A stretch of DNA of 64,000 bases from Aspidiotus rigidus (GCA_035079385.1 JAVHKY010000046.1:2356001-2420000), one strand, 5' to 3'. Counted from the first letter of the stretch, positions 21,403 to 33,187 are shown. Notes: generated by a model not told the origin, from the letters alone. Numbers and translations are program-made.

Positions 21403-22953
21403 TGGTGACCTAATTCAACTACATCGTGTTGTACCTCGTATGATGAAGTTGGAAAATATGACGTCATAGAAAAATCCATTACTTCCTTTGATGGAATCAA
21501 AAACTGTTGGAAAAACCGCGAAAAATCTCTTATGTCGATTTACTTTTTTGAGTAGATACCGTCTTCAGTATGAGTAATCATAGGGACGGAGCCCCCTACC
21601 AGCGCCTTTTCTTAATATCTTGTTTAGTAACTAGAGATTTTTCAATTTAAATTCTTATTTTTTTATTTTTAGTTCAGTTATATAATGTCAATTCAATGAA
21701 CTTTGTGAGCGACACCGGATTTTTTTTTTTCAAAATATTTTATTCGAATTATTTTTAGTTGAAATGAATCTGTTGCAAACATTGAGTCGTAAAACATTAA
21801 TTTCTTGTTATTAAATTATCATATTTGGACTGAAAAAAAAAAAAGAAAAAAAGAAAACGCTCAAGTTGATTCAAAAAGTAACTGCATTATCAAATTATCC
21901 ACTAGTAACAATTTATGTAACTCGTCCAAATTTCAATCTTTTTATCCTAATGTTCCAATTTTTTCAATGAAAAAGAGCAATTCATCAGTTGTCGCTATAA
22001 AGGTGTATTCATCAAATTTTTTTCATTGCAGTTGATGACATAATTTTATTACATCTCAAAGTACATATAACTACAACTTGAAATCAAAACCCCAGATTGA
22101 CAACCTGTGACACCGATATTGGCATTATTTTGTATTATTGAGGTTGATGCTGTGTAGCACCGCCTTGCGCAGCTGCAAATTTGTATAATTGGCAATGCAA
22201 GGGGGGGAGGAATTAGGAAGGTACCTATTGTGGCAGCAACGCGACACAACGCGTACTGAAGTGAATATGCAGACAACTTTGTTCAATTTCTCAACTAGAT
22301 TTACTTTAAATTTTATCATCAACTAGCCATTTTTACTCTGCGGTTCAAGATAAATTTAACAGAAGAAAAATCAAGGCTTTAAATGCTGTAGGAAGCGAAA
22401 TACAAAGTCCCTAAAAATGGATAATTATAATGTCGTAAAGAATCCTAATTTCGCAATAGGAAGGAAGGAAGAAAGAAAGATCTGCGGCCAAACATAACCC
22501 AGTGTTGTACAACACTGGAAAAATACCTAAGTGTTCTCTACCCTCCTTGTTCAACTTTGTTATAGAACTTGAGAGTTTTTTCTATACACTATTTTTATGA
22601 TTTATCGACTGTGGCTGCCATCAGTCCTCGGATTCCCTTATTTGCCGTAAGAAAGAATTTACACAGCCAACACATACAAATCTTTCTACTTTTGTTTCTG
22701 TCAATTTTTGCCGACTTTCATGCTCACCAGTAAAAACGCAAATTGTGTGTGTATTGGACCTATTGTCGTATTAGTTTCGTATATTTTTTCTTCGCTTACC
22801 CAACTTTTTAGAACGCACCGAGTCTAAGACAAAAATATGCCTCCATATCAAGAGTCATCTAGAAAATAGAATGATGAGATTCAATAAAGAGGAAAAAGTC
22901 ATTATGAAGTCAAAACAAAGAACTCCGCAGCAGTAAGTGCAGCAGAAAACAAC
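21403..22953. other. Non-coding AT-rich region
   Basis: No gene seen on either strand. It contains homopolymer runs (poly-T near 21720, poly-A near 21830) and a short GAAG repeat near 22460. Short ORFs lack recognisable domains. Confidence 0.45.
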
Positions 22954-23188
22954 TTTAATGCAAGATGGTCGGAAAGGCTGTCTCCGCGGAGGTTTTTGTA
23001 GTGGAAAGCGGTTCTTTTCTGCTCGATGAAAAAAAAAAATTTGTTGCTGTGCTGGAAAGTACTTTCCGCACTTGGACCGGTGGTGTGGAAAGTACTTTCC
23101 AGCTCAGTGCCGTGTATGTCCCCACTTCCACCAGTATCTGCCATTCCCACTCCTGTGTACTTCAGTCTAACTTTGTGTCGTTTGATCC

Positions 23189-23602
23189 CAAGGTTATTAG
23201 AATACTACGTGTACAGGTTGTCTCGTTCTTCTTCTTCTTCTTCTTCTTACGAAGAGGACAGAGAACGCGCATGCAACATGTAACAAATTAATACCGACAA
23301 CGTACAAGCGCGCAGCCGCGACGTGATAACGAGAAATCGTCAGTACAATAATTATCACCGGATAACTCGGAAAAAAATGCTTCTAGCGTTAAATTGAAGA
23401 AGATAATATAATTTATTCTCCATAAAATTTCCTTTCCAACGTGGGTCATTTCAAAGAAATCCATTGAGCCGCTCTCGAGTTATCTTCCTTTGAAAAATAC
23501 AAATTTAACATACGTTCTTATGGAGCGGCAGTATTTTGTCCTCCCGGTAGTAAGAAGAAGAAGAACGAGACAACCTGTACACGTAGTATTCTAATAACCT
23601 TG
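23189..23602. mobile_element. MITE with about 49-bp TIRs and 9-bp TSD
   Basis: Ends CAAGGTTATTAGAATACTAC (from 23189) and its inverse ending at 23602 continue as matching arms for about 49 bp into a CTT-rich stretch. Exact 9-bp duplications GTTTGATCC flank it (23180-23188 and 23603-23611). A 9-bp TSD with long TIRs points to Mutator-like (MULE) transposition. 414 bp and no ORF, so non-autonomous. Confidence 0.88.
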
Positions 23603-23609
23603 GTTTGAT

Positions 23610-23685
23610 CCGTCATTGCTGGGATTTGAACTCTTGTCATCTGCGCGTGAAGTCACTACTCTACCACTCGACCGCTGCAGCCTTA
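23610..23685 (-). repeat. tRNA-derived SINE head with box A and box B
   Basis: On the minus strand a box A-like CGGTCGAGTGG (23664-23674) precedes a box B-like AGTTCAAATCC (23622-23632), separated by 31 nt, the usual spacing of an internal RNA polymerase III promoter. No clean cloverleaf with an intact acceptor stem is visible, so this is a tRNA-derived SINE, not a tRNA gene. The MITE at 23189-23602 splits it just downstream of box B. Confidence 0.6.
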
Positions 23686-24427
23686 CATCCTAGTGCATGT
23701 AATTTGAGTCGTTGAATCTCGTGCTAGCGTGACAGTGCTGCCAATGCAAAGTGCACAGAATCTTTCCTCCCATCTTGCATTAAACCATCGTACTTATCAG
23801 TGTTGGAAGGGAACCAATTCCGCCACTGATATGTAATATACTATTTTATGATCCATTTGTGCCACACTATTTGTATGTTTAGCGAGTGTGAGGGAATACT
23901 AGTTTTGCGCGGATAGCTACAAACAACAGAACGTGGGCGAAAAATTGACGAGAAAACTAAACTGGAGAAATACACATACGGTGCATTTAACTGTAAAGTT
24001 GAGAAGAAACATCCTTTGTTGAGAGAATTTATTTCTGCTGCACAAGTGCTGCGACAGGCATTTGATAAAATTCATTTAAATATTCTGAAGATTCATAAGT
24101 GACGTTTTCAACTGTTAATATTGCTCAAAAGTCGGTTCCTATTGCACCAATTTTTCTTTTGTTCTCCTATAATCTTGTAATGACAAAACAGGAATTGATA
24201 TTTTGGCCCTAGGTATTTTACTTCTCAAAAATGAATGTCAAAAAATTTTCCTGAGAAGAAAACCAATGAAGTGGCGAATCAGCAATTCCAATGTTCCAGC
24301 AAGTTTATCACGATTTTATCGAGATGAAATTCATAGAGAAATTTGTAAATAAAATCAGGGTGGAATTCTGATAAAATACATGTTCAGATGCAGATAGTTG
24401 GAGTAATTGGTTGATCTTTTTAGGTAC

Positions 24428-24690
24428 CAGCCTCAAGATATTTGCGGTTGCAAACCACCCTTCAGCAATAAGTTGAGGATCAAACATATTCCATTCTTCA
24501 CGCGGTATATCAGCGATATTTGGTTCATGTAGTATTTCAATTTGTTCGCAGATGTAAGCATATGAGCGTAAAACGATAACGAGCACATAAATGCAGTTTT
24601 TCACCAACTCCATGATATTCCACATGCTATTTCGGATATGTTCATCAAAACCCAGTTGACGTATATCAAGAATTTCTTCTTTCATATAAC
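24428..24690 (-). CDS. TRPC-like exon D (S3 end to S4-S5 linker)
   Basis: 263 bp. Acceptor CTTTTCAG before GTTATATG. The best donor is CTG followed by gtacct, a weak but in-phase site; without splicing the frame runs 39 more codons to a stop near 24308. Encodes YMKEEILDIRQLGFDEH to FATANILRL. Two residues seem to be missing compared with the usual NIFS-LKLV motif. Confidence 0.78.
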
Positions 24691-27600
24691 CTGAAAAGTA
24701 ATTAATTTAATATTAAATATAATGGTGACTGTAATATGTATTGAAGGCTCACGTTTCCTTTTATAACCAGCAATGGCAATTCTTTTCATTCTGATTCATC
24801 GGGCAATACATTTGTAAAATACACATTAGAAAGATTAGAAAAAATGTTTATTATAGAAAATGTCACTGGCGAAATTTGATTTAGAAAAAATTGTTTTAGA
24901 GAAAAAATGTTACAGAAATGCATTTAAAGAAAGTGTGTAGAATCATGGATGTCCATGTTCTGTGGTTACTCTCTTACCTTGTATGCTTTTGTGCTCTATT
25001 CCTTTCATCTTTATATATTTTTAAATTTTACCCTCGTATTTTATCTCTTATTCTAGATTACTTAGGATCAATTGTACCAACTATTTAAGCCGAGTTAGAA
25101 ATTTTCAACTCGTTTAAACTCTGGAAATTTGTTTTACCAACCAACCCAGAATTGGCCAATCAAGTTGAACTCAGTTTAAATTTTAACACTAGTTTAAATG
25201 CGTTAAACTTGGTTGTTAGTGAAACGGTCGTATGGTATTTATGGGTTCTAAGGCAGAGCACATAAATGCCTTTGAATTTTCGATAGAAATATTCAGGACG
25301 TAAAATATAAAATTATGAATAAAGAAGGCAGTGGAAGCTAAGCCGTTACCCGCGGAACATGCGCCCTATAGCCCCAGACTACGAGTTCATATTATTTTGA
25401 TGATGTTTAATTACAATTGAGACGCCAGCTAGCTCAAGTCTTGTGATTGCGAATCAACAAGCTTTTGAGATATTTATAATGCCAACAAGGCGATTGACGA
25501 CGGGAAGATGTAAATTCCTCCAATTGAATATGAATATGATTTATAGGTATCTCTGACCTGGTTGGATTGATCCATAATTATAAGATTTTGAACAATGTAA
25601 TGTTGAATATAAAGAAAAAAATTAATTCGCAAGACGCAAATTAAATAATCAACTCGCACAGCAAAATATTATAAGGACGCGAACAACACGTACTTAGACA
25701 AGGTCTTGAGCAGTTATGAATAGTACGTTATATACAGCCGATCTAGTGAGTATGAATAGTTGAATACCTTTGATATGCTGGACTTAACCTGATACAAGAA
25801 AGGGTAGTTTCGACAATGCAGGATTTTGCATGTTGTGATATTATTGACATACTGTCAAAGTCAATTTATTGACAGTCACACAAATTAACCGACGGATAAT
25901 TTTAAACTATGTTTACTGTAAACTTGGTCTAAACCAAATTTTGTAAAACTGGCCTTAGTATAATTAAACAATTACTTGAATATCATTGTTTCATTCCGAC
26001 AATTTCGAGTAAGTTATTTTAGTTGGGAAGAGTTTTTGTTTCTTACCAATCACATAAATCAATACAATCCATTCCAATGGTGATGGAGCGTTACCCCGTT
26101 GCTTTTTCAAGGAATTTTTCAGATCAAATTTCATCTTCTCTGTACCAAACAATTCAATGAGTTGAACTTCAGCTCTTTGTGAGACAAGAATCAACAAACC
26201 TAAAGATAAAATTTCAAAAATGAAAATTTTTTCGAATTGAAAAAGAATCATGTTTCATGTCTTTTTCACATGCCTCTTGGAAGACTAGGATAACGTTAAA
26301 ACCCAAATTTCGCGTTGTAGTTGTTTTGGAAAATTGACAACGCGTTCTGGTCTCTGTTTTTGCTATTTTGTAAATCCAGATGGGTTGAAATGAACTCCCA
26401 ATACACAGTATACCACAGACATAAGACTTGGAAACAATTCAGGGGTACTGAGTTAGTGCGTAGTAGGTGACCGTTTAGTATCTATCTAACATATAAAGCG
26501 GAAAGTTTGTCTGTTTGTGTGTCTGTCTGTCCTTTTATAACTCGAGAACCGCTGTACCTATCGACTTGAAATCTTCGCTACATATTCGTATTATTCTAGA
26601 ATGAATTCTAAGTTAAGCCATAAATGAAAATTCTAGCTCCTATAGAAAAAAAGTTCTTACTAAAAATTGTGTGCCCTCGCTGTACACGTCAGTTGACGTG
26701 TTTCGATTCACCGAAGAAGGGTAACTACACGCAACTGTCTACTGTATTTTCTCTCCTACCCTCACATCCTGTATTCTTGAGAACCGGATTTTGGTGCTAT
26801 TTTCTAAATTGCTGCACGTTAGAGGTGTGTTCTTTTTATTTTCTTAACGTTACTGGAAGTACGGAAATCTTAGAATGTTTGTCTCACTGTCTGTAGAAAC
26901 GCGACTGTGACAACGATGATATGTTTGTACCTATGCCTGTTATTTTTTTGACGCGTGTAGTATTTTTTGAAAGTCTCATTTTTATTCGGGTAAAGTTCGA
27001 GATAAATTTCAACGTTCTGACTCCTTCTGGATGGAGTAATGAGCGAAAAACTAAATGGTAAACAAGCTACGTAGCGAGCTACGTAGTAATAGGGTCGGCG
27101 TGAACCTCTTTCCTACATTTTTATTTTTAATTATTCATTTCATATCCCCATCGCGTTATAAGACATTCCCTTTCAATTGTATTCAATTTCATTCATATCA
27201 TTTGAACCAATTTCAAGAATTCACATCACATCTTCTTGATTTTATATTTCTATTTGCGAAAGCTAACACTCAACAATTAATAAGCAATAACCTGAAGTAA
27301 CCCAACACTGATATTACACCCTTCCAACAATTGTCATTTTCGTTATGAGATAAGGATAATAATAACACAAATTGTAAAATCGCAGAATTGAAATCCTTGA
27401 TTAATTAATACTATCACAAACTTCATTATACCCAACAATGTAATTATCATACTACCTTTGTAGTCAACTTCAAAGTACTTAGAACTAAGTAGGTAGGTGT
27501 AAATTGAAATTCAAAATTGAATCGCGGATCACAAAGCTGAGATAGCACATTTGCGATTCATGATCAACTTTCAAGTCATTTTGTTCCCTATTGTACGTTT

Positions 27601-29754
27601 TTATTCGCGCAATTATTTATTTCAGTTTCCCGTGGGTCCGTGGAAAAGTTTGTGCTCCTCAGTTCACATTTAATTAATCATATTTTATTGAATACCTACA
27701 CTAACACTTTTTTAGAAAAGATATAGCACTTCGGACACGCACCAACTTTAATTGCAAAGATAATATCCTACTCAGTTAATTCTTTGTATTGTCATCGTAC
27801 TTTTTCGAAAAATAAAAGAAAATACACGCCATAATCACTAAAAATTGGAAGCGTTTTTCCGTGATAGACAAAAATTACAGTATAGTATAATAAAAGCGGC
27901 TTTGCTATCACAAAGTGTAGAAGTTCGAGGGTGATTCCTAAACATATTAAAAATACAGTTGCGCGTAAGACAGATACTGATAATATGTCGAACGTGTACA
28001 CTGAGGTCATTCGTCACTGACTCATCCTCGGTCTTATTTTTTTCTAGTTTTTCCTTGTACGACACATCGTATTTTAATTCAGTCTAAAGATGCTACTGAT
28101 GGTAGCGAAACGTAACTATTCAAAAATAAACCATAAGTGATAGCAAAGCCGTTTTTATTATACTATAAAATATTAAATTAGTCCGTTTCTTGCTGCAATA
28201 CAGCCTTTACCTGTCAAGTTAGCTCTTACCGTTGAAATCCAAAATTCACAAAATACAGATATCTACTCAACACCTAGCTGGCGGTCAAGCGCGCCGCCAA
28301 CCGCCAGTACCGTATAATTACGGGACAAGCAGATTGAGTGAGCCCATGAGGTAGCTAGTTTAACCTACAGTATACTAGGACTTGACCTACTCTACAGACA
28401 ACTATAGTATAAGCTTGGTACATGATAAGACGGTGAGGATCCAGCCGAGATTTTCACGTCCGACGTGAGGGGGGGGGGAGGAAGAGAGGGCCAAAATCGG
28501 GGATTTTCTAACATAAAATATGATTTTTATTTTTTATCTGTGAAAATTTTTTTTCTACAATATTGTCATTTTCTTACAACTAAGAACACGTTTTGCAAAT
28601 AGTATAAAATTTATTGTATATAATGAGGACTTTGTTTTGTAAATTTTACAAAAATAGCTGTATAATTTCTAGATTTAAAAATGTCGCAATGGTGTAGTCA
28701 TGGCTTGAATGGGGGGGGGGGGGGCTGCTCCTCAGAAATGTTTGAAATCCTAAAAAATATTCAACCCTCTCCTCCCCGCCCTCAAAATTTGGATTTAACC
28801 GCGGCACTACAATTTTTGACTTTGTATCATATTATGTATCATATTATCTTCCAAAGCGTGAGTCCTCCTTTGACTGTAGAGAGTTTGGATCAGCAGTAGT
28901 CTATAAGGATAATAAAAACGTACCGTACGTCAGATTGCCCACATAAAATTTGTTTGGCATGTTAATTTATACTCTATATGTTCAAAGAAGTTTCGTCCTA
29001 TAAAATGGACGCCATTTCATGTCAGAAGCGTGACATCAGTGTTCTTTGTTAAGGTTACTGAGGGAATAATCGGAGACGGTATTACAGACATAAGCGGTAT
29101 CATAGATATAAGCGTACACTTGAAAGAATTTAAACGATGAAGGGGGATTCTAAGTGAAATAGACATGGAACATGATATTATTTATTTTTTACTTGTAGAA
29201 GGTTTTTTAATTTGCTGGGTACATACTAATTTATTAAAAAGTTCATCATGTTTACTTACTTACCTAAAAATAACAAATATGATGTAACATGAACCAGGAA
29301 TTTCATTACTGGCCTCTTTAAAGTACAACCTAAATCGGAGGAAGGAAAAAGCAAGTAAGCTGCGCAATACACTGGAAACAGAATTCCTATACAGAAAATC
29401 TTGCAACATTTATTGATGATTGATTTATTTCTGAATCCCGGCAAACCATCGTACCAAATTTTTGACAAAAGTTGTTGTACATGTGGATGAGCGATAAACT
29501 GTTAGCAATAAGGATAAATCTGTAAAGACGGTAGGCATTGCTTTATCCGTATCAGCAATCTGAGTTTAAGTGCTTACTTTCTTTTGTTTATATTTTATAG
29601 CCTCGTGTAATAGTGGAAGCTGGAGTAAGTTTCTTCCCTCATAATTTCTATGTTGATAATCTTGTTTGTGATTCAATACAATAGTTAGTTCATTAGAATC
29701 TCGAATGTGATGAAGTAAATCAACCGCAAATTGCTGACATTGTCTTCTGAGTTC
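24428..29754 (-). CDS. TRPC-family ion channel gene, partial (four exons)
   Basis: Exons on the minus strand: 29754-29578, 29498-29264, 26199-26047 and 24690-24428. Phases join without a frameshift: 59 codons; 78 codons plus 1 nt; 2 nt, 50 codons and 1 nt; 2 nt and 87 codons. The protein matches the family from the linker helices (FAVDLLHHIRDSNEL, AHPHVQQLLSKIWYDGLPGF) through S1 (GILFPVYCAAYLL), S2 (SYLLFLGLLILVSQR), S3 (LEWIVLIYVIGYMKEEI) and S4 (WNIMELVKNCIYVL) to IPREEWNMFDPQLIAEG before S5. TRP/TRPL/TRPgamma are insect cation channels. The N-terminal ankyrin repeats upstream and the S5-pore-S6 exons downstream are not visible. Either they lie beyond long TE-filled introns, or this is a partial duplication. 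Confidence 0.82.
26047..26199 (-). CDS. TRPC-like exon C (S2 to S3)
   Basis: 153 bp. Acceptor ATCTTTAG before GTTTGT; donor GATTG followed by gtaaga. Encodes LLILVSQRAEVQLIELFG to LEWIVLIYVI. The intron to exon B is about 3.06 kb, and the intron to exon D about 1.36 kb. Confidence 0.85.
26490..26710. repeat. Possible dispersed repeat in TRPC intron
   Basis: TGTCTGTTTGTGTGTCTGTC followed by a CTCGAGAACCGCTGTACC-type segment resembles a common insect interspersed repeat layout. No boundaries were found. The ORF at 26624-26896 has no recognised domain and lies in this repeat. Confidence 0.35.
27881..28167. repeat. Inverted-repeat unit with internal hairpin motif
   Basis: A 31-bp arm at 27881-27911 is the inverse of 28137-28167 with one mismatch. 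Inside, 28092-28106 forms GCTAC, loop TGATG, GTAGC, followed by GAAACGTAA. The GAAGATGC/CGAAACGTAA layout resembles the motif in the foldback at 19.4-19.6 kb. It lies in the intron between TRPC exons B and C and is probably a transposon end, possibly Penelope-like. Confidence 0.55.
29264..29498 (-). CDS. TRPC-like exon B (S1 to S2)
   Basis: 235 bp. Acceptor GCTAACAG before TTTATC; donor TTTTTAG followed by gtaagtaag, a near-consensus site. Encodes FIAHPHVQQLLSKIWYDG, the S1 segment and the start of S2. The last G pairs with the next exon to make Gly. Confidence 0.85.
29578..29754 (-). CDS. TRPC-like exon A (linker helix region)
   Basis: 177 bp, 59 codons, phase 0 at both ends. The acceptor is TATGTTTAG before GAACTC; the donor is AAA followed by gtaagc. 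Encodes ELRRQCQQFAVDLLHHIRDS onward to AIKYKQKK. Confidence 0.8.
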
Positions 29755-30539
29755 CTAAACATATTATTACGTTAATTCTTTGCGACAAAGAGACTGCAAA
29801 TAAAATATTTGTTGAAAAAAAGAATTTCGATATTGGCAACAGAGTCGATTGAACTAAAAGTGAAAAATCTGCCGTACATTATTATAATTGAACTGAAGAG
29901 AAAAAAACGAGAATTTGAATTAGAAAAACAGAAAAACTTGTCACTATAACCAAAATTTAAAAAAAAATTTGTGTAATCAACTCGAGCTTTAAAAATAACT
30001 CGAGAGAAAAGTCAATAATAATCAATCATATTATGTTAAATCTTCAGCCACATTGTATCCATATATGAGACAATAGCAGAGATTTGAAAGCCGTTTATTT
30101 GCAGGGGAAAACTGAATAACAAAAAATTTTCTGGCGTAACCAAATGGATAAAGATCATGTTTCATGCTCTCCTTCTTGTATTTTAGCAGTCGTCTTGAAA
30201 TATTTTAATCTAGGCTTCTACTGGGTCAAACGCTCGTGAGGTATTACTTCACTTTTGCCCCTACTTTCATTGAACTACACGCCTCTTGTGACGCTTCTGA
30301 GAAAGCTCACAGAGCAATTGTCTACATTCGTGGGAAAAATATTTTGAGCTATTTTTGTGGGGCGAAAGTCTGATATGTATTTTGGGCTATCACCTTTCAG
30401 CTTTCGTGGGGCTCACTCGCTCCGCTCGTTCACCTCTTTCCTGCTTTAGCATAAGACTGATATGAAATATTTTGGGCTATCGCCTTTTGTGGAGCGAACG
30501 AGCGGCCTCCATGAAACATGTCAAAAATTTCAACTCTTG
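29755..30539. other. Non-coding region upstream of the visible TRPC exons
   Basis: No further TRPC exon was recognised. A direct repeat ATTTTGGGCTATC occurs near 30379 and 30468. AT-rich, with scattered stops on both strands. Confidence 0.45.
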
Positions 30540-30712
30540 AACGAAATATGATAGGAGGGGACTCAGAAAAATTTCTACTCTCGAGCTATATATGACAGGA
30601 GAGGGACTTGGAAAAATTTTGACTCTTCTTTTAAGTCCCTCTCCTATCATATACACATATAGCTCGGAGGTCGGAATTCTTCCAAGTCCCCCTCCTGTCA
30701 TATATAGCGCTG
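30540..30712. repeat. Four copies of a 30-bp motif, two direct and two inverted
   Basis: ATATGATAGGAGGGGACT (30547), ATATGACAGGAGAGGGACTT (30590), then inverted AAGTCCCTCTCCTATCATAT (30632) and AAGTCCCCCTCCTGTCATAT (30688). The second and third can fold into a hairpin. A minus-strand ORF over it is just this repeat read through. Probably a satellite-like or MITE-derived cluster. Confidence 0.6.
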
Positions 30713-30949
30713 GAGGCAGATATAGTACATTGAAACGCGCGTAGTTGAGCGGCGCTGGTGCTCAACATACAATTCCCTCCGGACCTATAGAAGCAAGTGG
30801 CTAGGTATGATTGAACTGGACCACAAAGTCCCGCAATATCTATGTGTAGTTTCTTGCGGACAGTGTACCCAAAAGTCTGCTCAACAAGAAATGAACATAT
30901 CTAATAAGAACTATATAAGCTTGCCGGTACAAACCAGGTAACCTGTGCA

Positions 30950-31480
30950 TAGAGAGTTGGCTCACTTTTACCAGCCGGAAAAATCCATTAAAAACAAAAT
31001 ATTTCGTCGAAGACGCGGCCCTAAACTCGGCGGATGTAGTTAGAGATTTGGGAGTCCAGCTAAGTAGTGACTTGAATTTTAGTCAACGGGTACAGAGGCT
31101 AAAGCCAATAGAAATTTAGAGGTATAATTTTTAGGCATGCAAAAACATTCAAAAACATCTTTATCTTGCTTATGCTATATTTTTCCCTTGTGAGATCTAA
31201 TTTGGATTACGCCAACGTAATATGGGGCCAGCAGGGTAAGGAATTTCAAAAGAACCTAGAACGAATAAAAAAACATTTCCTAAAATACCTATACATATAC
31301 AACAAAAATTATGGTTATTGCGTGGAGTCACTAGAGCTTGTTACTGATTATGAAATCACAATATTACACGTCAGAAATCACTGGGCCGTAATTATGGTAC
31401 TTCGAGACATACTGTGCAACTGGCTTGATGCACCGTCATTACTCAAAAAAAATATATTTATATGCTCCAAGCCGAAATGA
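30950..31480 (+). pseudogene. Non-LTR reverse transcriptase, C-terminal fragment
   Basis: One frame carries YFVEDAALNSADVVRDLGVQ followed by SSDLNFSQRVQRL (30985-31105). After a frame change, LYFSLVRSNLDYANVIWG and KKHFLKYLYI run to a stop at 31480. These match the end of RT domains in jockey/CR1-like retrotransposons (thumb and connection region). The catalytic region is missing. Confidence 0.65.
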
Positions 31481-31614
31481 TCGGTTGTAGAGACTTTTTG
31501 CTGCCCCAAAACATTGTACTCTCATTCTAGACATGGCCCCGCTTAATAGAGCACAAAGTCTATATGTTACGGTAAATGATGAGAAAAAGAAATTAACGTG
31601 AATAGCCGGGCAAT

Positions 31615-31666
31615 GACGTGATTCGCCAAAAAGAGCGTTTGACGTGATTCGCCAAAAAGAGCGTTT
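31615..31666. repeat. 26-bp tandem duplication in the subterminal region
   Basis: GACGTGATTCGCCAAAAAGA plus GCGTTT occurs twice in a row. It contains the ACGTGATT subterminal motif of the surrounding transposon. Confidence 0.85.
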
Positions 31667-31708
31667 GGATTGAGTCATTCACGTTAATAACCGGTCAATA
31701 ACGTTAAT

Positions 31709-31916
31709 CAAATACACTATACGAACAATACCGGAAACTCCCATTAGAAATACATTGAGCGCTGTTGACCCACGAAACACAAAGGAGATTAGTAACAATC
31801 CTAGCCGCTAGTCGAAAATCCCGTTTGATTACTATGGCAGTACCAATCCCGCCCGCTAGTCGCCATGGTTCAAAAACGACACAGAAGTTTCCGGTATTGT
31901 TCGTATAGTGTATTTG
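31709..31916. mobile_element. MITE nested in the TGTTA element
   Basis: 31-bp perfect TIRs start CAAATACACTATACGAACAA at 31709 and mirror to 31916. A 7-bp repeat CGTTAAT lies on both sides (31702-31708 and 31917-31923) and is the likely TSD. No ORF. The insertion split one of the host element's CGTTAAT-containing subterminal motifs. Confidence 0.82.
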
Positions 31917-32340
31917 CGTTAATCGACGATTTACCTGGTTTATGTTGTTAAACTTCGTTTAATACTGTGTAATATTGGACATTTACCGGTAATTCACGTC
32001 CTTAACCATAAGCTACCGGTAAAGGTTGATAAAACGGAATGAATACACAAATGCAATTATTTCGCGGTCAGAATAAGTAAAATAAAAGCTATTTGTTTGA
32101 ACAAGATAAACTGTTGTGGCAGCGGGAGTTGCACAGCCGATTAATCGCGCGACAAGAACATCGGCTGCTTTCGCAACCCTTTTACCGACTTTTCTAGCTA
32201 GAAAAGTGAGGTATTACACCCGTAGCAAGGTCAACAGGGGGAGTGGGCAATGAACTTTCTCGACGTTTTAGGGATCCTAGATCACAACTAGCATAAAAAA
32301 AATTTCAGGTTTCATATATATATATATATAAGATTTTTTT

Positions 32341-32680
32341 GTCCGCGGAACTCCTCCGAAACTACCCGATAGATTTTTTTGTAACTTGGCCATATTGTAG
32401 TAGTATATCTGAAGATGTGCACCTGCAAATTTTTTGAAAATCGGATGAGTAGTTCTCGAGAAATTTTCAATTAGTTGAGAAATTTTGCAGTATTTCGAGT
32501 ACCTTTTTGTCCGCGGAACTCCTCCGAAACTACCCGATGGATTTTTTTGTAACTCGGCCATATTGTAGTATTATATTTGAAGATGTGCACCTGCATTTTT
32601 TTTGAGGATCGGATGAGTAGTTCTCGAGAAATTTTTACTTTTGTTGAAAATTTTTCACTATTACGAGTAGCTTCTTACGA
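32341..32680. repeat. Tandem duplication, period 168 bp
   Basis: GTCCGCGGAACTCCTCCGAA starts at 32341 and again at 32509; the rest of each unit (including GATGTGCACCTGCA and CGGATGAGTAGTTCTCGAGA) is also repeated with few changes. The minus-strand reading across it is a repeat-derived frame. Nothing indicates a gene. Confidence 0.8.
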
Positions 32681-33020
32681 ATAGCTGCGAGTAGCTGCTT
32701 ACGTTAGGAGAAGCGGATTTTCCTATACGTTTACCACTTTCGTTATCAGTACGTGTATTGTGAAGAACCTTTCATCATTCGACAGGTTCATTCTTCGTTC
32801 GTTCTTTACCAAGGGTTCATTGGATTTTATTTCCGATGAAACCTTTTCATTCAAATTTAGTACACTTGTATCTCGCTTCCCACAGCCCCTAGAGCGTTGA
32901 ATTTTGTTTTGTCAAATTTTATTTGTTTTGTTAAATTTATTTTTGAACGGATAGTGGCAATGGCGAGTTGTTCATGTTTCTAGCTATTTTTCATTATTAT
33001 TAGTCATACTCGATAGTTTT

Positions 33021-33053
<33 letters not shown>

Positions 33054-33187
33054 TTACGAGCATTATAAACTGCACGAGGGTTATTTGCTCGGCGTTACAA
33101 TCTTATTTTAGAACATTACTTGAATTAGGTTAAATTAGGTACGTATTGGTGGAATTGAGTGGCGATCGAACGGAATTTGTTGGTGAA

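Larger units (their letters stand above)
22954..23784. repeat. Composite repeat with outer inverted ends
   Basis: TTTAATGCAAGATGG at 22954 is mirrored by CCATCTTGCATTAAA ending at 23784. No matching TSD lies outside it. Inside are two copies of the palindrome GGAAAGTACTTTCC (near 23055 and 23087), a tRNA-like promoter on the minus strand and a nested MITE. The unit is probably a SINE-containing repeat enlarged by insertion. Confidence 0.5.

Noticed and set aside
28086..28130. Possible hammerhead ribozyme (CTGATG...GAAAC) as found in Penelope-like elements
   Set aside because: The core would need CUGAUGA followed by stem II and GAAA with closing stems I and III. Here a simple GCTAC/GTAGC hairpin explains the sequence and the surrounding stems cannot be drawn.
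33031..33052. Third TTA microsatellite as a further R1-clade insertion site
   Set aside because: Only about seven units and no R1-like sequence on either side.
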